Source: JACDAV01 sp964626755
Lineage (GTDB): Bacteria > Chloroflexota > Limnocylindria > Limnocylindrales > CSP1-4
Assembly (NCBI GenBank): GCA_964626755.1
Contig: CAZVGO010000008.1
Span: 1 to 64,000, forward strand
DNA: 64,000 nt
Reading direction: 5' to 3'
The notes under the pieces are model-generated. The model was given only the letters and a program-made list of their open reading frames with translations. It did no database searches and was not told where the DNA came from. The first letter of the stretch is position 1; every line of letters starts with the position of its first letter. The position numbers were made by a program, and so were the translations under genes. This document shows, piece after piece, positions 16,557 through 24,325 of the stretch.

Positions 16557-17795
16557 TCAGCGGGTCGGCCAGATCGGCGCCTCCGGTGGCCACTGGCCGC
16601 CGGTCTCCCGGGCGGTGACCTGGTAGACCGCGATGACCGGTGCCCCGCAGTCGCCCGAGGCGCTGCACGACAGCGTCCCTGTCACGCCCGCGTGGTTCAC
16701 CGTCCCATAGATCGCGTCGCGGAGCGCCTTCTTCGGGACGTGGACAGTTCCGTCTGCCGCCTTGACCGCCACCTTCTCGAGCGCATTGAACATGATGTTC
16801 GCCGCGTCGTAGGCGTGGGCGTGGAAGATCTGGAGCGGTTCGCCGCCGTACTTCGCGCGGTGCTTCTCGAGGAACTGCTGGTATCCGGCCGGGAAGGCCG
16901 AGAAGTCCGGGCTGGAGAGGTACATTCCCTCCGCGTTCGGCCCGGCCGCGTTGATGAAGTCCCCGGAGAAGAGCCCGTCCGAACCCATGAGGACCGTGTC
17001 GCTCAGGCCCGCAACCTCGGCCGCCTGGGCGGTCACGAAGCCACCTTCGGCGGTGAAGATCGGGTAGTAGAGGAGGTCAGGGCTCTCGGCTGCGACTCGG
17101 GTGAGCACGGGCTTCATGTCCGTCTGACCCCTCGAGACGGCCTCCTGGAGGAGCACTTCTCCACCCAGGTCCGTGAACTCGTCGACGAAGACCTGCTGGA
17201 GTGCCTCCGCATACGCGCTGCCGTCGTGGACGGTCGCCGCAGTCCGCAGCTCCAGCTCGTTGTAGACGAACTCGGCGGCTGCCTTGCCCTGGAACGCGTC
17301 GCTGTGCGCCGTCCGCAGGTAGCCCGCGTACGTCGCGTCGCGATCGGGGAATGTCAGCCCCGGTCGGGTGTTCGACGGCGAGATCGTCGTCAGGCCGGCA
17401 TCGGTGAGCGTCTTGATGCCGCCCACGGTCTCGTCCGAGCAGACCGAGCCGATCAGGCCCACGATCGTCGTGTCCGCGGCCAGCTTCTGCGCGGCCGTGG
17501 CGCCGCCCTCGGGCGTGCACAGGCCGTCCTCGGTTGTGAGGCGGACGTCATGGTCGAGGAGCTTTCCGCCGCGATCGTCGATCGCGATCTCGACGCCGCG
17601 CTTGGCGTCCTCCCCGAGGGCCGCGTCGGGGCCGGACAGTACGCCCCAGAACGCGATGTGTAGCGGTTCGCCGGCTGGGATGGTCACGACGCCCAGCTCG
17701 TCGGCAGGCGGAGAGGAGCCCCCTCCCCCAGGGGTGCAGGCCGCGAAGGCGAGCAGCGCGGCCGCGGCGAGCGCGCCGACTCTGGTCAGTCTCAT
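16557..17795 (-). CDS. livK: Branched-chain amino-acid-type ABC solute-binding lipoprotein (LivK-like)
   Basis: A 412-residue Peripla_BP_6 family protein. The signal peptide ends in LLAFAACTPGGGG, a lipobox with Cys ~20. The mature protein starts PLHIAFWGVLSGPDAALGEDAKRGVEIAIDDRGG, followed by VIGLIGSVCSDETVGG-type loops (VGLIGSVCSDE) and LTTISPSNTRPGLTF, the ligand-facing Ser/Thr region. It is the first gene of the operon; the strand change upstream makes the promoter likely within 17796-18000. Confidence 0.9.
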   Translation of the reverse strand: MRLTRVGALAAAALLAFAACTPGGGGSSPPADELGVVTIPAGEPLHIAFWGVLSGPDAALGEDAKRGVEIAIDDRGGKLLDHDVRLTTEDGLCTPEGGATAAQKLAADTTIVGLIGSVCSDETVGGIKTLTDAGLTTISPSNTRPGLTFPDRDATYAGYLRTAHSDAFQGKAAAEFVYNELELRTAATVHDGSAYAEALQQVFVDEFTDLGGEVLLQEAVSRGQTDMKPVLTRVAAESPDLLYYPIFTAEGGFVTAQAAEVAGLSDTVLMGSDGLFSGDFINAAGPNAEGMYLSSPDFSAFPAGYQQFLEKHRAKYGGEPLQIFHAHAYDAANIMFNALEKVAVKAADGTVHVPKKALRDAIYGTVNHAGVTGTLSCSASGDCGAPVIAVYQVTARETGGQWPPEAPIWPTR

Positions 17796-18281
17796 TCAGT
17801 CTCCTCCTACGCTTGGTGAGCCGGCCTTCCGGTCACCTCCGGGCGGGGTCCCCGGCCGCTGCGAGCGAGCGGCCCCCCGGTCCGGCGCCCCCGGCCCTGT
17901 CGTGCCATTCCGCAGAGGGCTTCCGCCGGTGCGGGATGACAGCGACGGGTTCACGCCGGTGGGTCGTGTGCGGGGCGCAACCTCCATGCTCGGGCGGCGC
18001 GGGTGGCCGCCGAAGCGATGCCGTATCATAGGCATCGACGCCCCGAATGCAACACCAGCCTCCCGCGACCCGGGCGTGGCTGTCGAGCGAGTCATCGCTC
18101 GCCACCCCCGTGCGGTCAGCGGGGCCGGTGCGACCCGATCGGGCCCCCGATCGGGGCGGTCGCAACGGGGATGCTCCGTCCTCTACGAGGTACGACCCGT
18201 CGGCGTGGAATACCTGGTCCGACCGGCCCGGAAGATCGGCCGGCAACAAGGGCTGCACCGTCGTCGGGGCGGGGCGCCGAA
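17796..18281. other. 486-bp intergenic region rich in stem-loops
   Basis: No supportable protein gene on either strand. The livK side should hold a promoter. Three inverted repeats lie in 150 bp: CGATGCC/GGCATCG (18016-18022 and 18031-18037, 8-base loop), CGAGCGA/TCGCTCG (18084-18090 and 18095-18101, 4-base loop) and a long hairpin at 18129-18164. It could be a structured 5' leader for the NYN gene or a small RNA. Confidence 0.5.
18129..18164. repeat. 15-bp hairpin with 4-base bulge
   Basis: TGCGACC (18129-18135) plus CGATCGGG (18136-18143) pair with CCCGATCG (18146-18153) and GGTCGCA (18158-18164); the only interruption is a GGGC bulge at 18154-18157. It lies about 120 bp before the small ORF and the NYN gene. 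Confidence 0.55.
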
Positions 18282-18404
18282 ATGAATGAAACGAGCCGTC
18301 GCCGCGGCCGGGGCCACCGCGCGACGCGCTCCAAGCCTGTGCCCGCCGTGCAGCGAGATCGCGCCGGCGGAGCGCTCCAGGATCTGATCAAGGAGTCATC
18401 GTGA
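18282..18404 (+). CDS. Possible 40-residue basic leader protein
   Basis: ATG at 18282 opens a 40-codon frame rich in Arg (MNETSRRRGRGHRATRSK...) that ends in ...LIKESS with its stop overlapping the GTG start of the NYN gene (GTGA, 18401-18404). The overlap and the absence of any other gene suggest a translated, coupled leader. No homologue is recognised and no strong ribosome site is seen, so it may be non-coding. Confidence 0.35.
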   Translation: MNETSRRRGRGHRATRSKPVPAVQRDRAGGALQDLIKESS

Positions 18405-20287
18405 GCAAGAACGTCGCCGTCTTCGTAGACGTCGCGAACATCTTCTACGCGGCCAAGGCGGCCGGCGTCGACATCGACTACGTGACGCTGCTGAGGTCGG
18501 CCAGCGCCGGTCGGGACCTCGTCCGCGCCTACGCCTACACGGGGCTGGACCCGGACAACGAGAACCAGCGCAACTTCCACTCCTTTCTCGCCCGGAACGG
18601 CTACCGGGTCGTGAGCAAGGACATCCGCAAGTACGGGGACGGGAAGGTCAAGGCCAACCTCGACATCGAGCTCGTCGTCGACATGCTGAAGACGGCCCGA
18701 AACCTGGACATCGCGATCGTCGTGTCGGGCGACGGCGACTTCGCGCCGGCGATCCGGGCCGTCCAGGAGATGGGTGTCCGCGTCGAGGTCATCAGCTTCC
18801 GCGGCAACACCTCATCCGACCTGATCGACGTGGCCGATCAGTTCACGGATATCGTCCACCTCGCGAAGGTCGAGAAGGCCTCCTCGCGCTCCGGTCGGCG
18901 GGTCGCGGCCGAGGCCGACGAGGACCTGTCAATGACCGAGGTCCCGGACAAGCAGACCGAGGGCACAGGCACCCGTGGTCGAGGCCGCGGACGGGAGCGC
19001 AGCGGGGCTTCACGCCGCGAGACGGAGCCGGCCGCCCGTGGGTCGCGCGCAACGGGCGCGGCTTCGCGCCGGTCCGCCCAGCCGGCGCCGGCCGCGCTGA
19101 CCTCGAGCGGGGCGCCGCTCGTTGTCCTGCCCGGCGAGAAGCTGTCGCGGGTTGCAACCGGGGATGCGCCGGCCGCCATCGCGTCCGGCGGTGACGAGGA
19201 CGTTGCCGCGGGCGGCGCCGTCGCGGCACTCACCGGCGGCTCGGACATCGGGGATGAAGGGGCCGAGCGCCGGCGCCGGCGCCGGCGCGGCGGCCGGGGT
19301 CGCGGTCGCGGCCGGGGCCGCGACGAGGCGTCGGATGGCCAGGAACCGCGGAGCGTGGCCGAGGCTGCCGCGCCCGACCTGGAGAGCGCCGAGGAGTTCG
19401 TCGAGGCGCCGAGGGGCCCCCGGCCCACGCCGTTCGGCTCGGTCTGGGATTCGCAGCTGGGGGTGCCCACCCCGGCTCCGGCGACGACGCCGCTCCCGCC
19501 ACTCGCACCGATCGGGGACGACGACGACTTCGCAGAGCCGGAGATCCCCGAGTACCTCATCGCCGAGCGTCGGAATCGCGGGCGCACCGGAGGTGGTCCG
19601 GGTGGCGGCCCGGGCCGGGGCGGTCCTCGGGGTGGCCGGGCCGGTTATGCGGCGGCCGTCGACCGCGAGCGCTATGGGCGCGGTGGCGGAGGCGGGATCA
19701 ACCGCTATCCGGACGTGTCCGGGCGCGAACGGCCGCGTGACGCGGGGTTCCAGCGCCCGGATCGAACTCCGCGGCCGCCCCGGGCGGCCGGGCCGCGAGG
19801 CGGCGGGGGAGGTGGCAGCGGCAGCGCGGCGGGCGGCGAGTGGAGCGAGGTTCCGCCTGAGCTCGAGGCGATGCTCAGGGCGCAGCTACAGACACGGCCG
19901 AAGAGCGGACCGGCCGTCGAGCAGCCGGCCAGGCGGGTGACGGAGTCGCCCGTCAGCGAGGCCCCGGCGAGCGGACAGGCGGAGGCCCCGGCGAGCGGGC
20001 CGGCGGACGCCGCCGTGCCGAGGCGCCGGACCACGCGCCGGGCGTCTCCCGGAGCAGGGGCAGCGCCCGAGCTTGCCGATCAGGCCACGTCCGAGACGGC
20101 TACCCCGAAGCGCACGACACGCAGGACCGGGGCCGCCGCCTCGACCCGCGACGCCGAAGGCGCGAAGGCGGCCCCGAAGCGTCGGGCCGCCGTCCGCAAG
20201 CCCGCCGCGAAGGCCGGGCCGTCGGGCGACTCCCCGAAGCCGCGGGCCACCCGGCGCAAGGCCTCGCCCGACACTTCGACGACCTGA
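18401..20287 (+). CDS. NYN/LabA-type ribonuclease-like protein with long RG-rich disordered tail
   Basis: A 628-residue protein. Residues 1-155 form an NYN (PIN-like) domain: VAVFVDVANIFYAA (Asp10), ANLDIELVVDML (Asp88, Asp94) and IVVSGDGDFAPAIRAVQEMGVRVEVISF (Asp111, Asp113) supply the acidic metal-binding residues expected of an RNase. The remaining ~470 residues are low complexity, with runs of Arg (RRRRRRGGRGRGRGRG near 290), GGGPGGGPGRGGPRGG near 405 and Ala/Lys/Arg-rich repeats at the end. This resembles an RGG-box RNA-binding tail. Role inferred: RNA turnover or RNA-protein assemblies. GTG start at 18401. Confidence 0.85.
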   Translation: MSKNVAVFVDVANIFYAAKAAGVDIDYVTLLRSASAGRDLVRAYAYTGLDPDNENQRNFHSFLARNGYRVVSKDIRKYGDGKVKANLDIELVVDMLKTARNLDIAIVVSGDGDFAPAIRAVQEMGVRVEVISFRGNTSSDLIDVADQFTDIVHLAKVEKASSRSGRRVAAEADEDLSMTEVPDKQTEGTGTRGRGRGRERSGASRRETEPAARGSRATGAASRRSAQPAPAALTSSGAPLVVLPGEKLSRVATGDAPAAIASGGDEDVAAGGAVAALTGGSDIGDEGAERRRRRRRGGRGRGRGRGRDEASDGQEPRSVAEAAAPDLESAEEFVEAPRGPRPTPFGSVWDSQLGVPTPAPATTPLPPLAPIGDDDDFAEPEIPEYLIAERRNRGRTGGGPGGGPGRGGPRGGRAGYAAAVDRERYGRGGGGGINRYPDVSGRERPRDAGFQRPDRTPRPPRAAGPRGGGGGGSGSAAGGEWSEVPPELEAMLRAQLQTRPKSGPAVEQPARRVTESPVSEAPASGQAEAPASGPADAAVPRRRTTRRASPGAGAAPELADQATSETATPKRTTRRTGAAASTRDAEGAKAAPKRRAAVRKPAAKAGPSGDSPKPRATRRKASPDTSTT

Positions 20288-20314
20288 CCGCCGGATCGTC
20301 CGGGCACGATCGCC

Positions 20315-21541
20315 ATGGACCGGATGCGGACCCGTGGCCAGCCGGCCGCACTCGCCGCGGCTCGGGCGGTCGTCGAGGCGGGTGCCACCCACGCGCTGCT
20401 TCTGGCCGGGGTGTCTGGCGTGGGGAAGACGACGCTCGCCCTCGACCTCGCCGCGGTCCTCCTCTGCACGGGTTCGGTGGGAGTGGCCCGGCCGTGCCGC
20501 GCCTGTCGCGGCTGCCGGATGGTCGACAGCGGCAACCATCCCGACCTCCACCGGCTCGCGCCGGAGGGCCCGGGGGGGCAGATCAGGATCGGCGAGCGGT
20601 CGAACGCGCACCCGGGCACGATCCGCCGCCTCGTCTCCGACCTCTCGCTCCTGCCGGTGGAGGGCGGCGCGCGGGTGGCGATCATCGAGGGCGCCCACCG
20701 CATGAACGACGATGCCCAGTCGGCGCTCCTCAAGACGCTCGAGGAGCCCGCCGGGGGCATCATGTTGATCCTCTGCGCGGACGAGGAGGAGTTGCTCCTC
20801 CCCACGATCCGGTCCCGGTGCGCGCGCATCCGGCTAGGGACCCTCGACGTTCGCGAGATCGAGGCGATCCTGGGAGAGCAGGCGGCCGCGGATCCGCCGA
20901 CCGCCGCACGGCTCGGCCGTCTGGCCGGTGGGCGTCCCGGGGTCGCGCTCGCTTACGCCCGGGCGCCGGAGGCCGTGCTTGCCCGGGCCGAAATCGCGCG
21001 CTCGCTCCTCGACCTCCTAAGCTCGTCACGCGCCCGCCGGCTGGCCGGCGCCCGGGAGCTGCTCGCATCGGCCGCGATCGTTGCCGCAGCCCTGGCGGAG
21101 ACCGCGCCGCCTGCAGGCGATGACGCGGCCCCGGTGAGTCGAGCGGGGCGTGGCCGACGGGCGGTCCAGCGTGCCGGGCGTCCCGGCCCGACCGCCGGTT
21201 CTTCCGCTGATGCGGGCGCAGACGGCGAGGTCGAGCCCGCCGAATCAAGCCGCCGTGCACCCGCGGCGGAGCGCCGCCGAGCCGCCGCCCAGCTCATCGA
21301 GATCTGGCGAGAGGTTGTACGCGACCTCGCCGTCGTGCGACTGGGACAGCCCGGCCACATCCGCGACCTGGCGCTCCTCGACGATCTGACGGCCGCGGCC
21401 GAGGGGCTTGACCCGGCGGCCGCACCGCGCTTCCTCGTGCGACTCGGCCGCGCCAGGGAGCTGCTCGACGTGAATGTCGGGCCGGAGCTGCTCGTCGACG
21501 ACCTCGTGATCGCGTGGCGACCCCGGAGTGCGGCAGCCTGA
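20315..21541 (+). CDS. holB: DNA polymerase III delta' subunit
   Basis: Clamp-loader subunit of 408 residues. N-terminal AAA+ core: Walker A LLLAGVSGVGKTTLALDLA, a zinc module CRACRGCRM preceded by a further Cys, NHPDLHRLAPEG, IIEGAHRMNDDAQSALLKTLEEP (the delta' signature around Walker B) and IRSRCARIRL (SRC motif). Residues ~265-325 are a disordered Ala/Arg-rich insert before the C-terminal collar helices. Starts 27 bp after the NYN gene and overlaps or abuts the acylphosphatase gene. Expected to act at the replisome. Confidence 0.9.
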   Translation: MDRMRTRGQPAALAAARAVVEAGATHALLLAGVSGVGKTTLALDLAAVLLCTGSVGVARPCRACRGCRMVDSGNHPDLHRLAPEGPGGQIRIGERSNAHPGTIRRLVSDLSLLPVEGGARVAIIEGAHRMNDDAQSALLKTLEEPAGGIMLILCADEEELLLPTIRSRCARIRLGTLDVREIEAILGEQAAADPPTAARLGRLAGGRPGVALAYARAPEAVLARAEIARSLLDLLSSSRARRLAGARELLASAAIVAAALAETAPPAGDDAAPVSRAGRGRRAVQRAGRPGPTAGSSADAGADGEVEPAESSRRAPAAERRRAAAQLIEIWREVVRDLAVVRLGQPGHIRDLALLDDLTAAAEGLDPAAAPRFLVRLGRARELLDVNVGPELLVDDLVIAWRPRSAAA

Positions 21542-21546
21542 GCGAG

Positions 21547-21876
21547 GTGGAGCCCCGCGGCGAGCCCGGACAGCCAGACAGCGGCAGTGCCCGACTCGAG
21601 GCTGTCGTGCGCGGCCGGGTCCAGGGCGTCGGGTTCCGGTATTTCGTTCTCCGCGAAGCAACCCGTCTCGGCCTCGGCGGCTGGGTCGCAAACGAGGCGG
21701 ACGGCACCGTGCGGTGCGTGGCGGAGGGCCCAAGGCCCGCCCTCGAGGAGCTCCTCACCGCCATGCGCGACGGCCCGCGAGGCGCCGTCGTTGGTTCCGT
21801 GTCGGAGGACTGGCTGCCCGCCACCGGCGGGTTCGACCGGTTCGGCGTCCGTTCGGCCGGCCATCGCGGGGATTGA
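21547..21876 (+). CDS. acyP: Acylphosphatase
   Basis: Hydrolyses acyl phosphates. The core starts at ARLEAVVRGRVQGVGFRYFVLREATRLGLGGWVANEADGTVRCVAEG. The catalytic Arg (GVGFR) and Asn (WVAN) are both in place, with the GRVQGVGFR and GWV(x)N signatures intact. About 20 extra N-terminal residues precede the ~90-residue fold. I chose GTG 21547, five bases after the holB stop; an in-frame GTG at 21514 would overlap holB. Confidence 0.87.
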   Translation: MEPRGEPGQPDSGSARLEAVVRGRVQGVGFRYFVLREATRLGLGGWVANEADGTVRCVAEGPRPALEELLTAMRDGPRGAVVGSVSEDWLPATGGFDRFGVRSAGHRGD

Positions 21877-21992
21877 CCCGCGACCCGAGCGGAATTCGTT
21901 CGGAACGGCGTGGATGGTGATGGGCCCTTCGGCCGAACCGGCCTGACCAGAGCCCTATACCGGCCGCCCACGCCCGCGCCCATCCTCGGAGC

Positions 21993-22268
21993 GTGGAGAC
22001 CCATGCCTCGCCTGCCGACGAGCTGCCGGCGCTGTATCGCGCGATCCTCGATGGGATTGCCGATCTCGAACGGGCTGGGCAGCATCGCGAGGCAGCGCTC
22101 ATCCGGACTGAGGCGACCCGCGTCTACTCGACGTCGTGGGACGAGGGCGGACGGCGCCGATTGCTCCACATCCGCCGGCGGATCGAACGGGTGATCGCCG
22201 GCGACGAGCGACCGCGGAATGAGCTGACCCGGTCGTGGGCGCGCCGGCGCTCGCTGACAGCGCGATGA
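21993..22268 (+). CDS. Small helical hypothetical protein
   Basis: A 91-residue, strongly alpha-helical, charged protein (LPALYRAILDGIADLERAGQHREAALIRTEATRVYS...). The start is GTG 21993. No family recognised. The amphipathic pattern and codon use like its neighbours argue for a real gene, but there is no overlap or strong ribosome site as support. It stands alone between acyP and the next small gene. Confidence 0.5.
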   Translation: METHASPADELPALYRAILDGIADLERAGQHREAALIRTEATRVYSTSWDEGGRRRLLHIRRRIERVIAGDERPRNELTRSWARRRSLTAR

Positions 22269-22333
22269 CGGGGCTGCTCAGGGCCGCCTGACCCGGGTGG
22301 GCATCGCCGCCGCCCCCCACGTACCCTGTCTCC

Positions 22334-22633
22334 ATGCCACACACCGTCGCCGAGGCCGTCGAGCGCGCGCGCTCGGCGATGGGCGCACTCCGCACGCTCG
22401 GCGAGGAGGTGGCCGACGAGTGGCAGTACGTGACCGACCTCGACGCCGGCTGGGGCGAGCGGCTCGATGCCGTGGCGGCGGCACGCGGCAGCGAGGTCCT
22501 GTCGCCCGCGGCCACCGCCGCGATCGAGCTGGCCGCCGCCGAGAGCGCCCTCATCCTCGACCCGCATCGGGCGATCGACTGGCTCTCGACGTTTCCGCAA
22601 ATCGTCCTGTTCGCGCTCGACGAGCCCGGCTGA
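22334..22633 (+). CDS. Small hypothetical protein, partner of the downstream PD-(D/E)XK-like gene
   Basis: A 99-residue acidic helical protein (TVAEAVERARSAMGALRTLGEEVADEWQYVTDLDAGW...). No family recognised. It ends 7 bp before the next gene and is on the same strand, so the two probably form one unit. ATG at 22334. Confidence 0.6.
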   Translation: MPHTVAEAVERARSAMGALRTLGEEVADEWQYVTDLDAGWGERLDAVAAARGSEVLSPAATAAIELAAAESALILDPHRAIDWLSTFPQIVLFALDEPG

Positions 22634-22640
22634 CCGAACG

Positions 22641-23327
22641 ATGCGGTTCCAGGATGCCGCCACCGACGCACGCGCGGTCGTCTACGCCGGGATCCAGGCC
22701 GACCCGCTCGTCGCGCGCGGGGCCGATCTCCTCGCCGATGCCTCGTCCGGTCAGCGCCTCCTCGCCCGCGCCGCGATGAATGGGGAGACGAGTGACCCGG
22801 GGACCTGGCGCACGATCTTCCCGCGGCTGTTCGGCGCCGCGCCCGACAGCGACGAGCGCGACCGCTCTGAGGCGATTCTCGCGCTGTCCCTCGATGTCGC
22901 CGCCCGGGGCGAACAGGTCCGCAGCCAGTTCCGCGGCGCGATCGTCGAGGCACTCACAGCTCGCCTCCTCGCAAGGCGTGTCCCGCCGGCCGCCGTTCAT
23001 CGCGAGCGCCGGATCCTGTTCGACGGCGTGCGCGCCGAGATCCATCCGTATGACGTCACGGTCGAGTTGCCGGAACGGGCCGAGGGGTACGACTGCAAGT
23101 GGGGCGCGCGCGGAATCGGCCCGGACGTCCTGCTCCAGCTGGACGCCGCGCGCGGCCATGCAGAGGCGGAGGGATCCAGGCTGCTCGTCGCGCTCGTCGT
23201 GTTCGATGCCCGCCGGTCCTGCCGGATCCGGCTCGCCCGCCAGACGGCGCCCCTGGCCGGCGTCCGGCTCGTGACCATCGAGACGCTGGACGCGCTGGGT
23301 CGCTCGAAGGTCCCGTCGGCCTCATGA
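22641..23327 (+). CDS. PD-(D/E)XK nuclease-like protein
   Basis: A 228-residue protein with a convincing PD-(D/E)XK layout: helix FRGAIVEALTARLL (Glu103), then RRILFDGVRAEIHPYDVTVELPERAEGYDCKWGA, giving Asp138 and D-x-K at Asp151/Lys153, followed by a helix GPDVLLQLDAARGHAEAEG and the strand RLLVALVVFD. This is the restriction-endonuclease-like fold; the target is unknown. No methyltransferase is adjacent, so a restriction role is not supported. The stop overlaps the next start (ATGA 23324-23327), suggesting co-translation with the thioesterase-like gene. Confidence 0.65.
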   Translation: MRFQDAATDARAVVYAGIQADPLVARGADLLADASSGQRLLARAAMNGETSDPGTWRTIFPRLFGAAPDSDERDRSEAILALSLDVAARGEQVRSQFRGAIVEALTARLLARRVPPAAVHRERRILFDGVRAEIHPYDVTVELPERAEGYDCKWGARGIGPDVLLQLDAARGHAEAEGSRLLVALVVFDARRSCRIRLARQTAPLAGVRLVTIETLDALGRSKVPSAS

Positions 23328-24094
23328 GTGATCCGTCCTCATTGAACTCCCATCGCGCCACCTACCGCGTCCGGTTCGACGAGTCGACTCCGTCCGGCCT
23401 GGCCCGGACGTCGGCGCTCCTCCGCTACGCGCAGGACGTGGCGTGGGCTCACTCGGAGGCGCTCGGTTTTGACCGCGCGTGGTACGCGGAGCGCGGGCTG
23501 GCGTGGCTCGTGCGCGCGGCAGAGCTGGTTGTCCTCGCACCGATTCCGCTGGGATCGTCGCTCGACGTCGTCACGTCCGTCACCGGTCATCGGCGCGTCT
23601 GGGCCCGGCGGCGCGCCGAGATCCGCTTCGCCGGCGAGGGTGGCGGCGCCGGCGACCTCGTCGCCTGGGTCCACACGGACTGGCTGCTGATCGACGGTCG
23701 AGGACGGATCACCCGCGTCCCGGACGTCTTCGGAACGACGTTCCCGGCGCCGCTCGTGAACGACACGCTTGGGCGGGTGGCTCTCCCTCCCGCGCCGCCG
23801 TCCGCCGCGCGAGAACGATTCCGCGTCCGGCCGCACGAGCTGGATCCGATGGACCACGTGAACAACGCCGTCTACGTGGACTGGCTGGAGGACTCGGTCA
23901 TCGCCGCGGGAGCCGGCGACGGAAGCGGGGCCGGGTCGATCGGGCGCATTCCCCGGCGTTACCGGCTCGAGTACGCAGCGGCGGCCGTCCCCGACGTGGA
24001 GCTCGAGACCGAGACGTGGCGCGACGGCGAGGGCTGGGCTCACCGGACGACAGCGGCCGGCGCGGACGTACTGCGGGCGCGCCTCGAACCCTGA
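23324..24094 (+). CDS. Acyl-ACP thioesterase-like double hotdog protein
   Basis: A 256-residue protein of two hotdog folds, as in FatA/FatB-type bacterial acyl-ACP thioesterases. First half: YRVRFDESTPSGLARTSALLRYAQDVAWAHSEALGFD...WLVRAAELVVLAPIPLG. Second half: FRVRPHELDPMDHVNNAVYVDWLEDSV, in which the DxxxHVNNxxYxxW motif supplies the likely catalytic Asp/Asn/His group. Expected to release fatty acids from ACP in the cytosol. ATG at 23324 overlaps the previous stop by four bases. Confidence 0.82.
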   Translation: MSDPSSLNSHRATYRVRFDESTPSGLARTSALLRYAQDVAWAHSEALGFDRAWYAERGLAWLVRAAELVVLAPIPLGSSLDVVTSVTGHRRVWARRRAEIRFAGEGGGAGDLVAWVHTDWLLIDGRGRITRVPDVFGTTFPAPLVNDTLGRVALPPAPPSAARERFRVRPHELDPMDHVNNAVYVDWLEDSVIAAGAGDGSGAGSIGRIPRRYRLEYAAAAVPDVELETETWRDGEGWAHRTTAAGADVLRARLEP

Positions 24095-24115
24095 CGCGGC
24101 GGGCGGGCGCGGCCT

Positions 24116-24134
24116 GGCGCGCGGGTTGCGCGCC
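24116..24134. terminator. 7-bp GC stem-loop after the thioesterase-like gene
   Basis: GGCGCGC (24116-24122), loop GGGTT, GCGCGCC (24128-24134), starting 22 bp after the stop codon. No T-tract. Rest of the 24095-24325 gap shows nothing else. Confidence 0.4.
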
Positions 24135-24325
24135 CGCACCACCGAGGCGACGCGGCGATCATCCCGTAACGGCCCGCACCGGACCGCTCGACAGGCGCGA
24201 CCGGGACTATCGGTCTATCACGGGCAGGACGTGCGCGCCCGCACCGTCGCAGCCGGGCACCGGAGCTCGCACCCGCGGACCACCGCCCGATGGATCGGCG
24301 TTCCGACGGCCCGTAGCTTGGGCCC

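Noticed and set aside
18003..18404. 133-codon plus frame upstream of the NYN gene
   Set aside because: Only its last 40 codons after ATG 18282 have support (coupling); the rest crosses three stem-loops and looks non-coding.
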